Shown: positions 1 to 6,051, counted from the first letter of the stretch. The stretch: DNA of 7,274 nucleotides from an uncultured Alphaproteobacteria bacterium (GCA_949542085.1 CATGXW010000039.1:1-7274), one strand, 5' to 3'. Notes: generated by a model not told the origin, from the letters alone. Numbers and translations: made by a program.

Positions 1-855
1 AAAAAAGTTCCTCTGGCAAAAGATGTTAATTTGTCCGTTATTGCCCGCGGTACTCCCGGTTTTTCCGGCGCTGACTTGGCAAACCTTGTTAATGAGGCCG
101 CTTTGTTGGCTGCTCGCAAGAACAAGCACAAGGTAACGTCAAAAGATTTTGACGAGGCGAAGGATAAAGTTTTGATGGGTAGCGAACGTCGTTCCATGGC
201 TATGGATGAAAAGGAAAAGCTTCTGACGGCGTATTATGAGGCCGGACATGCTATTTGTTCTTTGTTTGTTGAGGATACGGATCCTATTCACAAAGCTACA
301 ATTATCCCGAGAGGTCGGGCTTTGGGGATGGTTCAGCAACTTCCGGAGAAAGATCAGTATTCTTATTCTCGCTCCAAAATGTTGTCTCGTTTAATCATTA
401 TGATGGGGGGACGTGTGGCCGAAGAATTGAAGTTTGGCTATGACAAGGTTACTTCCGGAGCTTCTTCCGATATTGCCGCAGCGACAAATTTGGCTCGTTC
501 AATGGTTACGGAATGGGGAATGAGTGATACACTCGGTCCGGTTTTGTATGCTGAAAATTCCGGAGAGGTTTTTTTGGGAAAATCGGTTACTCAGAGCAAG
601 AACATGAGTGAAGATACCGCCCGTTTGGTTGATGCCGAGATTAAACGCTTGGTGACAACCGCTTATGAGCAGGCTAAAAAAATGTTGCAGGAGAAACAAA
701 AAGAGTGGGAAACTTTGGCGCAATCTCTCATTGAATATGAGACCTTGACCGGAGATGAAATTAAAAAAGTTATCTGTGGCGAAAAAATAGATAAATCCGC
801 AGAATCTCCGGTTTGCGCAGAAAAGCAGACACATTCTTCGGTGCCAGAGGTGTAG
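1..855 (+). CDS. ftsH: ATP-dependent zinc metalloprotease FtsH, C-terminal part (5' end outside window), altered zinc motif
   Basis: FtsH is a hexameric inner-membrane AAA+ protease that degrades misfolded membrane proteins and short-lived regulators. The reading frame is open from base 1, so the transmembrane segments, Walker motifs and most of the AAA domain lie upstream; about 284 residues are visible. They start in the AAA lid ([19 protein letters not shown] at about visible residues 17-35) and continue through the peptidase domain ([40 protein letters not shown]), collinear with E. coli FtsH to the stop. The aspartate expected to be the third zinc ligand is present (codon 469-471). The metalloprotease motif reads YEAGH rather than HEAGH: the first zinc-binding histidine is Tyr (TAT, 235-237), while Glu and the second His remain. 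The last 30 or so residues are a polar, poorly conserved tail. Family assignment is secure; whether the protein is proteolytically active is in doubt. Confidence 0.97.
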   Translation, partial: KKVPLAKDVNLSVIARGTPGFSGADLANLVNEAALLAARKNKHKVTSKDFDEAKDKVLMGSERRSMAMDEKEKLLTAYYEAGHAICSLFVEDTDPIHKATIIPRGRALGMVQQLPEKDQYSYSRSKMLSRLIIMMGGRVAEELKFGYDKVTSGASSDIAAATNLARSMVTEWGMSDTLGPVLYAENSGEVFLGKSVTQSKNMSEDTARLVDAEIKRLVTTAYEQAKKMLQEKQKEWETLAQSLIEYETLTGDEIKKVICGEKIDKSAESPVCAEKQTHSSVPEV

Positions 856-868
856 GGAGTGATTTTTA

Positions 869-897
869 TTGACTCTCTAACGGGAAAATGGTACAAA
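869..897 (+). promoter_or_regulatory. Likely sigma70-type promoter for the ACP-like gene
   Basis: TTGACT (869-874) and TACAAA (892-897) are separated by exactly 17 bases, close to the TTGACA/TATAAT consensus. Transcription would start near 904, leaving a leader of roughly 25 bases before the ATG at 930. It sits just after the ftsH stop codon, which suggests that the small downstream gene can be transcribed on its own. Assigned by eye only. Confidence 0.45.
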
Positions 898-929
898 ATC
901 CGTACTAAGAAATTTTTAAAAATTATTAT

Positions 930-1208
930 ATGAAGAATTCACTAGATCTGATGATTGCCTTCAAGGTTAAGGAAGTCATCGCAACGAGCCTTCGACGTAA
1001 CGTTGAAGAAGTAAGGAACGAAGTCAATGTCTTTAGCGACTTATGCGACGGTGTGTTTGAAAGGGCTTTTCTGTTGCACGATCTTGAAACGACTTTTTCC
1101 TGTGAGCTCATCGAAGATGAGGTTGATCGCTGGGAAACCGTTGGTGACATCGTTGATACGATGTGTTTGATGCCTGAGGTTCGCAATTACTGTTTTGCTA
1201 ACCAATGA
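930..1208 (+). CDS. Acyl-carrier-protein-like protein lacking the phosphopantetheine serine
   Basis: This 92-residue acidic protein has the layout of a single acyl carrier protein. A first helix (about residues 5-22, VKEVIATSL) is followed by the loop NVFSDLCD, a second helix FERAFLLHDLETTF (43-56), and a WETVGDIVDTM segment (68-78) matching the TVGD-V-D helix of ACPs. Aligned without gaps to the ACP segment [20 protein letters not shown], the DSL triplet becomes GVF, so the serine that carries 4'-phosphopantetheine is Val42 (GTG, 1053-1055). It therefore should not carry acyl groups in the usual way. ATG 930 is the first start after an in-frame stop at 906; no good Shine-Dalgarno site is visible, and ATG 951 is a weaker alternative. 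A strong terminator follows the stop at once. It could be a structural or regulatory ACP homologue; no enzyme partner is encoded nearby. Fold assignment is moderately secure and function is unknown. Confidence 0.72.
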   Translation: MKNSLDLMIAFKVKEVIATSLRRNVEEVRNEVNVFSDLCDGVFERAFLLHDLETTFSCELIEDEVDRWETVGDIVDTMCLMPEVRNYCFANQ

Positions 1209-1254
1209 ACAAAAGCAGTCTTTACTTGTAAGTAAAGACTGCTTTTGTTTTTTT
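1209..1254 (+). terminator. Strong rho-independent terminator after the ACP-like gene
   Basis: A perfect 19-base inverted repeat (1209-1227 with 1230-1248) leaves a two-base centre, so in practice the hairpin has a small loop. It is followed by a run of T up to 1254. It begins one base after the stop codon at 1206-1208. The symmetric A and T flanks could let it work in both directions. Confidence 0.92.
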
Positions 1255-1448
1255 ATGGAAAAGGGTTCGAGTATAAAGGCGGGGGAGTAATGTTCTTTAG
1301 CGCAACAAACGGGAAAATGTGGTGCTATTAATTTTTTTCCAAGGGATATGATGGCTTTGCCGTTTTCATAATCGGAGGGCGGAGTGAATCAAGTTGTGAG
1401 TTCATCAAAAGAATCACCCAGACTTTACTCGGGGTGATTTGTGAGGAT
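1255..1448. other. Short non-coding gap with a hairpin and two tiny reading frames
   Basis: No recognisable gene lies between the two terminators. An imperfect hairpin pairs AATCACCC (1412-1419) with GGGTGATT (1432-1439), and GA/TC can extend the stem inside one mismatch; it has no strong T run. Two very short frames have Shine-Dalgarno-like leads: ATG 1348 to TAA 1371 (7 residues, after AAGGG) and GTG 1384 to TGA 1437 (17 residues, after GGAGGG at 1374-1379). The second ends inside the hairpin. These could be chance, a leader peptide or gene debris. Confidence 0.3.
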
Positions 1449-1476
1449 AAAAAAATCCCCTCGGAAACCGAGGGGA
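1449..1476 (-). terminator. Rho-independent terminator of the hydrogenase gene
   Basis: The stem CCCCTCGG (1457-1464) pairs with CCGAGGGG (1468-1475) around an AAA loop, with one more A-T pair outside. Read on the minus strand, the hairpin is followed by a T run (the A run at 1449-1455). It lies just downstream of the hydrogenase stop codon. Confidence 0.92.
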
Positions 1477-1481
1477 AATTG

Positions 1482-2942
1482 TTAACCTATTTTGGTTTCG
1501 GAGGTTAGCTGTTCTCCGGCTTGGGCATAGGTTTCAACAGCACGTGCCGCTTTTTTTGCAAGAGCTATACAGCCCGGTCCGCCAACGCAACCTCCGGCAC
1601 AAGTCATGACTTCAATCATGTTGTTTTCACCGCCTTTGGTCGCATAGCGTTTTAATATTTTCATGCTGTCTTTGTTCAGACCGTCGATTTTTTCGAGCTT
1701 GAGTTCAACTTTATCACCGACAAGGCTGGCAACAGCGCCGGCAACACCGCCGCTAATCGGGAAAATGCGACCTTGAGCGTGAGAAATTTTATCCAAAGTT
1801 TCTTCAGGGCATTCGGCAACATTGATACCTGCGGCTTCAAAAATAGCATGTAATTCGTCAAAAGTGATGACGTAATCGGTATTGGGATCGCTTTCGGCTT
1901 CCATCCGTTTTGCCAAGCAGGGGCCGACAAACACACTGATGCTGTCAGGATCTTCTTGTTTGAGAAGTTCCGCGGTGTAATACATCGGTGTTTTGGTGGT
2001 GGAAACATAAGGAGCCAATTCCGGAATATGAACATGAGCCGCGCGGAAGTATGCCGGACAGCAAGATGTTGTCATGAATTTTTGGCCTTCTTCCATGCGT
2101 TCGACGAACTCGGCGGCTTCTTTTTGAGTGGTTATATCAGCGCCGACAGCAACTTCCATAACATCAGAGAAACCGAGTTTTTTCAAAGCTCCGACAAGAT
2201 TGTTGATTGTGCCGCTGAATTGTCCCATAACCGCAGGAGCCAACATGGCAACAACCCGTTTATCGGTTTCTTTGATTTTGCGGAGGACATCAATCATGTG
2301 ATAGCGTTCAACAATAGCGCCGAACGGGCAGGAGCGGAGGCATTGACCGCAGGAAACGCACTTCTCGTGATCGATATGTTCTTTGCCTTCGTCATCTTTA
2401 TACAAAGCATTGACCGGACAAGCGTCTTCACAAGGCAGAGGAGCTTTGATGATGGCTGAATAGGGGCATGATTCTTTGCAGATGCCGCAATTGATGCACA
2501 GATTGGTGTCGATATGCGCTTTGCCGTCAACAAAACTGATGGCTTTTTTAGGGCAGTTCACCATGCAGGGACGGGCAACGCAACCACGGCATTGATCGCT
2601 GACGACATGTTGTGGTTTTTTGCAGGCCGCGCAAGCATTGTGAATGACAGAAATTTTATTGATGCAGAGTTTTTCTCTTTTGAGAGCGTCTTGAGCAAAT
2701 TCGCCCAGAGTTTTTTCTGCGGCGTTGATTTCATCGGGGCAAATACCCAAAGCAGCCAGACATTGTTCTTTGATGACTTCACGGTCGTGAGCGATTGAAC
2801 CGCGGATGGGAGCCGCATCGTCGGGAATGAGTTCGGCCGGAATGTTATCGATATCGGCCAAACGGTTGTTGAGGTAGCTGCCGGCAATCTTGGTCAGAAG
2901 ATTGTGGCGCATGGAATTGACATTGTTTTTGGGGACTAACAT
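1482..2942 (-). CDS. [FeFe] hydrogenase, group B type (monomeric, ferredoxin-like N-terminus)
   Basis: The 486-residue protein is complete and should catalyse reversible proton reduction to H2, probably with ferredoxin in the cytoplasm. The N-terminal third is rich in iron-sulfur cysteines: C104/C107, C118/C121/C126/C130, C149/C152/C155/C159, C171/C175 and C195/C198/C201/C205, consistent with several [4Fe-4S] clusters. The catalytic H-cluster domain has all three signatures: TSCCPAY (292-298), PCLAKRME (341-348) and EVMTCAGGCVGGPG (444-457). Predicted H-cluster ligands are C295, C342, C448 and C452, with C294 as the proton-relay cysteine. The Y in the first motif and the GPCLAKRME form fit the group B1/B3 family (TIGR04105) better than group A enzymes. 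ATG 2942 is preceded by AGAGAG at good spacing. The maturases HydE, HydF and HydG are not in the window. It is transcribed alone, divergent from the EAL-like pair. Family call is very secure; the subgroup is slightly less so. Confidence 0.96.
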   Translation of the reverse strand: MLVPKNNVNSMRHNLLTKIAGSYLNNRLADIDNIPAELIPDDAAPIRGSIAHDREVIKEQCLAALGICPDEINAAEKTLGEFAQDALKREKLCINKISVIHNACAACKKPQHVVSDQCRGCVARPCMVNCPKKAISFVDGKAHIDTNLCINCGICKESCPYSAIIKAPLPCEDACPVNALYKDDEGKEHIDHEKCVSCGQCLRSCPFGAIVERYHMIDVLRKIKETDKRVVAMLAPAVMGQFSGTINNLVGALKKLGFSDVMEVAVGADITTQKEAAEFVERMEEGQKFMTTSCCPAYFRAAHVHIPELAPYVSTTKTPMYYTAELLKQEDPDSISVFVGPCLAKRMEAESDPNTDYVITFDELHAIFEAAGINVAECPEETLDKISHAQGRIFPISGGVAGAVASLVGDKVELKLEKIDGLNKDSMKILKRYATKGGENNMIEVMTCAGGCVGGPGCIALAKKAARAVETYAQAGEQLTSETKIG

Positions 2943-2947
2943 ACTTA

Positions 2948-2958
2948 ATCTCTCTTTG
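2948..2958 (-). promoter_or_regulatory. Ribosome binding site of the hydrogenase gene
   Basis: On the minus strand the leader contains AAAGAGAG several bases before ATG 2942. The inner ATG (codon 11) has no such signal, which supports the longer start. Confidence 0.6.
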
Positions 2959-2977
2959 TGGTTATAAAACTGAGTGG

Positions 2978-3005
2978 AGTATATCGCAACATTTTAAAAA
3001 GGCAA
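2978..3005 (-). promoter_or_regulatory. Likely promoter of the hydrogenase gene
   Basis: On the minus strand TTGCCT (3005-3000) and TATACT (2983-2978) are 16 bases apart. Transcription would begin near 2970 and give a leader of about 28 bases. No clear FNR-type (TTGAT-N4-ATCAA) site was seen, so redox control cannot be read from the sequence. Confidence 0.5.
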
Positions 3006-3105
3006 CAATAAATCCCGTTCAAAATGTATTATCCTATTAACTGAAAGTTAGGAAAAACAGGTTAAACTCATTTTAAAAAGTTTGAGATGAAACAAGGTGA
3101 CACAG

Positions 3106-4392
3106 ATGGCCAAGGGCTTAAGTTTTGCAGCGGAAAGATATCTTCTTGATTCTTTGAATCGGATTGCCAAAAATCCGAATGGCTATGCTGTGTTGTTTGT
3201 TCGGGTTTCTAAGCTTAAACCAAAAAACAGACATCCCGGATTTCTAAAAATATTTGCCAAAATGTTTGATGGTTTGGTGGGAGCGACAGACGGGTTGATG
3301 TTTATTTTGTCAACCGGAGATTTTGCCATTTTAGGTAAAAACATTGCACCGGAAACGGTTGATCTGGCTGTTCAAAAATTGCAACAAGGATTGTCGGCGG
3401 ATCCGGTCTTTTATGCTCAAAAACAAGATGATTTTGCGCATTTGTATGAGTTTCCTGAGGATTTTACAACCTTTTACCGGCATGTTGAACAAATTATTGA
3501 AGCCGGAGATGTGCCGGTGAACGCGCCTTTGAAAAAGAATCCGATAACCGCGGCGGAAATTGATGAAATCATCAACTATCTGGATACATATGTTGATGTT
3601 TCGGAAATGGTGAAACGCCAGAGTGTTATGCGCATTGGCGGCAATAATGATTTCAAAATTTTGTTTCAAGAATTTTTTGTGGCGGTTAAAGATTTGAGCA
3701 GTCGCTTCAGTCGTAATTTGGATTTTTTGGCCAATCGATGGTTGTTTTTATATTTAACACAGACTTTGGATAAAAAAACGATAGCTTCTTTCAAGAGTGC
3801 AGATATTAAAAACTGGCCGGAGCAAATCAGTCTGAACTTAAACCTGTCATCGGTCTTTTCTCGCGAGTTTGTTGATTTTGCGAAGAATTTTCTGGCGGAT
3901 ACACAAAAAATTATTGTTGAAGTGCAGGTGATGGATGTTTTGAATAATCTTCCGTTGTATTTTGAAGCCAAAGAATTGTTGAATCGCGGCGGTCATAAGC
4001 TTTTGATTGACGGATTGAGTACGGAAACCTTACATATGCTGAATCTTAATCGTCTGGAGCCGGATTTTATCAAGATTTTTTGGAATCCGATGATGGAATT
4101 TGATATGGATAATGCGGAGTTGCGGCAGGTTTTTGGTGAGTTTGGTCGAGAGAAGATTATTTTGGCGAAATGTGCGGATGAAAAGGCAATTCGCTGGGGC
4201 GTTAAATATGGATTGAATACTTTTCAGGGGCCGTATATTGATACCTTGGAAGTGGCTCTTGTTCGAGCACAATGTCCGCATGGGAAAGAATGTCAGGCTC
4301 TTGATTGTTTGAAGCGCCGGCGGTTGTTGTCCGGTTATGAACGTGATAACTGCAAGAACAAAGAATATTTGGAAAAAATGCTGGGGGCGTGA
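3106..4392 (+). CDS. Degenerate GGDEF-EAL-like protein (paralogue 1), probably not a c-di-GMP enzyme
   Basis: This 428-residue soluble protein has an N-terminal half resembling a decayed nucleotide-cyclase (GGDEF) fold: a hydrophobic strand YAVLFVRVSKL, then STGDFAIL (69-76 region) where GGDEFAIL would be expected. The C-terminal half follows an EAL domain with its active site eroded. SLNLNLSS keeps the Asn, but the EAL triad is not found, DDFG is IDGLS (301-305), KID is KIF (323-325) and AEGVE is AKCAD (353-357). QGPY (374-377) keeps the Gln. A cyclic-di-GMP receptor or scaffold role is more likely than catalysis. The tail carries C390, C396, C401 and C416, a possible metal site absent from the neighbouring paralogue. 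ATG 3106 is chosen because AAGGTG lies 6 bases upstream; GTG 3097 would overlap that site. The next gene starts one base after the stop, indicating coupled translation. Confidence 0.85.
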   Translation: MAKGLSFAAERYLLDSLNRIAKNPNGYAVLFVRVSKLKPKNRHPGFLKIFAKMFDGLVGATDGLMFILSTGDFAILGKNIAPETVDLAVQKLQQGLSADPVFYAQKQDDFAHLYEFPEDFTTFYRHVEQIIEAGDVPVNAPLKKNPITAAEIDEIINYLDTYVDVSEMVKRQSVMRIGGNNDFKILFQEFFVAVKDLSSRFSRNLDFLANRWLFLYLTQTLDKKTIASFKSADIKNWPEQISLNLNLSSVFSREFVDFAKNFLADTQKIIVEVQVMDVLNNLPLYFEAKELLNRGGHKLLIDGLSTETLHMLNLNRLEPDFIKIFWNPMMEFDMDNAELRQVFGEFGREKIILAKCADEKAIRWGVKYGLNTFQGPYIDTLEVALVRAQCPHGKECQALDCLKRRRLLSGYERDNCKNKEYLEKMLGA

Positions 4393-4393
4393 T

Positions 4394-5020
4394 ATGGGAA
4401 TTGCTTTTGCCAGAGGTGGTGACAATACGAGTATAAAACCGGATACCGTCATTTTTGATTATATGAAAAAAATTGCCGTTAATGTTAATGATTATCAGGT
4501 TTTGTATTTTAATACCCATAAACTGCAGGCCGGCAGTTTGAAGATGGTTCAACGTCAGGAACTTATCGAGACTTTTGAAAATGTGGTGAAGAAGTCGGAT
4601 GGAGAAATTTTTTCGTTGCCCAACGAAGATGTTCTTGTTTTTTTCAAGAAAAAGTGTAATGACGAAGTGAAAGCTTGTTTGGTTAAGGTTCGTTTTATGT
4701 TTCATGACGATCCCGTTGTCAAGCATGCGGATGATTTGGTTCAGGCCGGATTAATCAAGATTTTTGATTTGGCTGTCGAGAGTGAGGCTTTTACTCAGGC
4801 GATCAAAGAGACGATTGCGCATACGACGCAGGAGATGAGTATCAGCAGGGATAAGAGTCATCTTCAGCCGATGTCTTCTGTTTTTAATACCAGTGCGAAA
4901 AAAATGCGGCGGGAATTGTCCCCTGAAATGTTGGCCAAAGTGCAGAAGGTTTTGGCGGTGGCTGATTTTTCGAGCTTTATCCGCCGGCAATCGAAAAGCG
5001 CCGCCTCAGCGGGTGTTTGA
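4394..5020 (+). CDS. N-terminal fragment of paralogue 2 (GGDEF-like half)
   Basis: As the sequence stands, translation from ATG 4394 gives 208 residues covering the decayed GGDEF-like domain and a linker. The protein ends with about six out-of-family residues after RRQSK. Start and spacing suggest translational coupling to the upstream gene (stop TGA 4390-4392). If the frameshift is real, this fragment may still fold as a separate domain. It contains no GGDEF or other catalytic motif. Confidence 0.6.
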   Translation: MGIAFARGGDNTSIKPDTVIFDYMKKIAVNVNDYQVLYFNTHKLQAGSLKMVQRQELIETFENVVKKSDGEIFSLPNEDVLVFFKKKCNDEVKACLVKVRFMFHDDPVVKHADDLVQAGLIKIFDLAVESEAFTQAIKETIAHTTQEMSISRDKSHLQPMSSVFNTSAKKMRRELSPEMLAKVQKVLAVADFSSFIRRQSKSAASAGV

Positions 5021-5651
5021 AGAGGTCTATGTCTCTATTCCGGATTTGCGGGAAATGCTGCTTCCGGATGTTGATTTGACAGCAAATCCATGGCTGTTTT
5101 TATCTTTAAGCGAGACGTTGGATAAGAAGGTTCTGGAAATAATTAACCGCCATGATGACGGATCGTTAGCTGGTAATTTCAGCGTTAACATTAATGTTTC
5201 GACAATCCTGTCAGATGATTTTTTGGAATTTGACGATAATATTAGTCCTTCAATGCGCTCATCCGTGATTTTGGAGTTGCAATTGGTTGATATTTTTAGC
5301 GACATCAAAGCTTTTATGTTGGCTAAAAATTTTGCACAGTCTCGCGGGTATAAGATTTGTATCGACGGTATCACTGTGGACAAGTTGACGTATTTGAATC
5401 GCGTTAATCTAGATTGTGATTTGCTGAAGATTATTTGGCATCCCAGTTTTATGGATTTGATTCATGAGGACACACATTTTATGGACTATGTCAATAAGGC
5501 GGAACGTGCGAAAATGATATTGTGCCGCATCGATGATCCGCAAGCTGTGGAAGTTGGAAACAATTTGGGGATTAATCTTTATCAGGGGCGCTATATTCAA
5601 CGGTTGTTGAATGCTCAACCACGGCGGACAATTTTTGCAATTAGGCGATAA
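5013..5651 (+). CDS. C-terminal fragment of paralogue 2 (EAL-like half)
   Basis: The EAL-like half is read in the frame one base on from the upstream fragment. If it is translated independently, GTG 5013 (overlapping the upstream stop at 5018-5020) or ATG 5055 could start it, but neither has a convincing Shine-Dalgarno site. The family-like sequence resumes at about 4998, before either start, which favours one interrupted gene over two real genes. A longer start at ATG 4893 would add only basic, Cys/Trp-rich sequence unlike the paralogue and overlap coding sequence in another frame. Confidence 0.5.
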   Translation: MFEEVYVSIPDLREMLLPDVDLTANPWLFLSLSETLDKKVLEIINRHDDGSLAGNFSVNINVSTILSDDFLEFDDNISPSMRSSVILELQLVDIFSDIKAFMLAKNFAQSRGYKICIDGITVDKLTYLNRVNLDCDLLKIIWHPSFMDLIHEDTHFMDYVNKAERAKMILCRIDDPQAVEVGNNLGINLYQGRYIQRLLNAQPRRTIFAIRR

Positions 5652-5656
5652 AACAT

Positions 5657-5681
5657 AAGCCCCGTGGCGGGGCTTTGCGTT
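5657..5681. terminator. Rho-independent terminator, possibly bidirectional, between the EAL-like pair and the DUF465 gene
   Basis: AAGCCCC (5657-5663) pairs with GGGGCTT (5669-5675) around a five-base loop. T-rich sequence follows on the plus strand (TTTGCGTTTT), and on the minus strand the stem is followed by ATGTTTTA. It lies in the 38-base gap between two convergent genes and probably ends both transcripts. Confidence 0.8.
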
Positions 5682-5689
5682 TTGAGATA

Positions 5690-5869
5690 CTAATTTGGAT
5701 TTTGTAAAATTCTTCTGAGTATTTCGTCTTTCTGGCGGAGCTTTTCTTTTTTTAGCTGTTCTATACGGATTAGGTTTTTCCAGACATGGCATTCTTCTTC
5801 CCTGATGAGCGCGTCAAGCGCCGCATGTCTGATTCTGAGGTTCTCGGTGGTGGTGTCTGCGTGTTCCAT
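5690..5869 (-). CDS. Small coiled-coil protein of the YdcH/DUF465 family
   Basis: This 59-residue gene reads from ATG (5869-5867) to TAG (5692-5690). The core, LRIRHAALDALIREEE at 11-26 and IEQLKKEKLRQKDEILRRIL at 36-55, follows the YdcH/DUF465 pattern: a His and Leu-Asp near the start, then the LKK-KL--KD-I heptad-like helix. The protein is highly charged and probably an alpha-helical hairpin; the family is common in Proteobacteria and has no established function. The start is well supported by AAGGAGG on the minus strand with 8 bases to the ATG, the best ribosome site in the window. It is convergent with the EAL-like gene and divergent from the LysR-type gene. A plus-strand reading frame at 5786-6016 overlaps it and looks spurious. 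Confidence 0.85.
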   Translation of the reverse strand: MEHADTTTENLRIRHAALDALIREEECHVWKNLIRIEQLKKEKLRQKDEILRRILQNPN

Positions 5870-5879
5870 CTTTGGTCCC

Positions 5880-5886
5880 TCCTTTA
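5880..5886 (-). promoter_or_regulatory. Consensus ribosome binding site of the DUF465 gene; upstream AT-rich promoter region
   Basis: The minus strand carries a consensus-like AAGGAGG in the leader of the small gene, which fixes its start. A TATACT (plus positions 5908-5903) further upstream could be a -10 element, but no convincing -35 is seen, so the promoter itself is only tentative. Confidence 0.65.
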
Positions 5887-5971
5887 TATGGGTTACAATA
5901 ATAGTATAATCATAAAAGATTATTTTTCCAGTAAGATGATAAAAAATTTTTTATTAGAATGTAAAAATGTA

Positions 5972-6000
5972 TTGCAATTAAAAATAATCCATTCTATAAG
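5972..6000 (+). promoter_or_regulatory. Likely promoter of the LysR-type gene, with an ATTGCAAT palindrome at the -35
   Basis: TTGCAA (5972-5977) and TATAAG (5995-6000) are 17 bases apart, a good sigma70-type match. The -35 lies within the palindrome ATTGCAAT (5971-5978), which could be an operator half or whole site for autoregulation, as is common for LysR-type regulators. The leader to ATG 6052 would be about 45 bases. Confidence 0.55.
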
Positions 6001-6030
6001 TGTCTCAGCTAATTAATTTATTAACTATCT

Positions 6031-6050
6031 GGACTACTTAGGACTACTTT
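6031..6050 (+). repeat. 10-base direct tandem repeat just before the LysR-type start codon
   Basis: GGACTACTTA is followed directly by GGACTACTTT, two copies with one difference, ending one base before the codon preceding ATG 6052. The second copy, with the preceding A, gives the only Shine-Dalgarno-like AGGA at 6040-6043. The repeat may be a recent duplication of the translation initiation region. Confidence 0.8.
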
Positions 6051-6051
6051 C

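Larger units (their letters stand above)
4394..5651 (+). pseudogene. Degenerate GGDEF-EAL-like protein (paralogue 2), interrupted by a frameshift
   Basis: This is a tandem paralogue of the gene before it, starting at ATG 4394 one base after that gene's stop, with GGGGG at 4383-4387 as a possible ribosome site. The N-terminal half matches paralogue 1 (YQVLYFNTHKL for YAVLFVRVSKL, DGEIFSLPNEDVLVF for the GGDEF-like strand). The frame then hits TGA at 5018-5020, while the EAL-like half continues in the next frame (FEEVYVSIPDL, NPWLFLSLSETLDKK, IDGITVDKL, LYQGRYI). Removing one A from the AAAA at 4994-4997 joins the frames into 418 residues with RRQS-KAPPQRVFEEV at the seam, close to the 428 of its neighbour. 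EAL catalytic residues are eroded in the same way: DDFG is IDGIT, and the AEGVE position is CRIDD. It lacks the Cys-rich tail. A real pseudogene, a sequencing error or recoding are all possible. Confidence 0.8.

Noticed and set aside
934..949. GAATTCACTAG followed by AGATCT, resembling cloning-vector polylinker
   Set aside because: Only about 11 bases match vector-like sequence and they lie inside a coherent coding frame, so chance is the better explanation.
926..1186. Minus-strand open frame over the ACP-like gene
   Set aside because: It is Ser/Thr-rich, has no family resemblance, no ribosome site, and lies opposite a gene with a clear ACP pattern.
879..1319. AACGGGAAAATG repeated at about 879 and 1308
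   Set aside because: A 12-base AT-rich match with no shared flanks; a similar string also occurs within the hydrogenase gene, so no repeat family is supported.
1956..2798. Plus-strand open frames opposite the hydrogenase (1956-2459 and 2514-2798)
   Set aside because: They are antisense to a protein with complete [FeFe] hydrogenase motifs and show no recognisable domains.
3097..3105. GTG 3097 as start of the first EAL-like gene
   Set aside because: It would use the AAGGTG that is well placed as ribosome site for ATG 3106 and has no better site of its own.
5409..5792. Minus-strand open frame running from inside the DUF465 gene into the EAL-like gene
   Set aside because: It is out of frame with the DUF465 gene, crosses the terminator hairpin, and is antisense to conserved EAL-like sequence.
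5786..6016. Plus-strand 76-residue open frame
   Set aside because: It is antisense to the DUF465 gene and then runs through AT-rich promoter sequence; no ribosome site.
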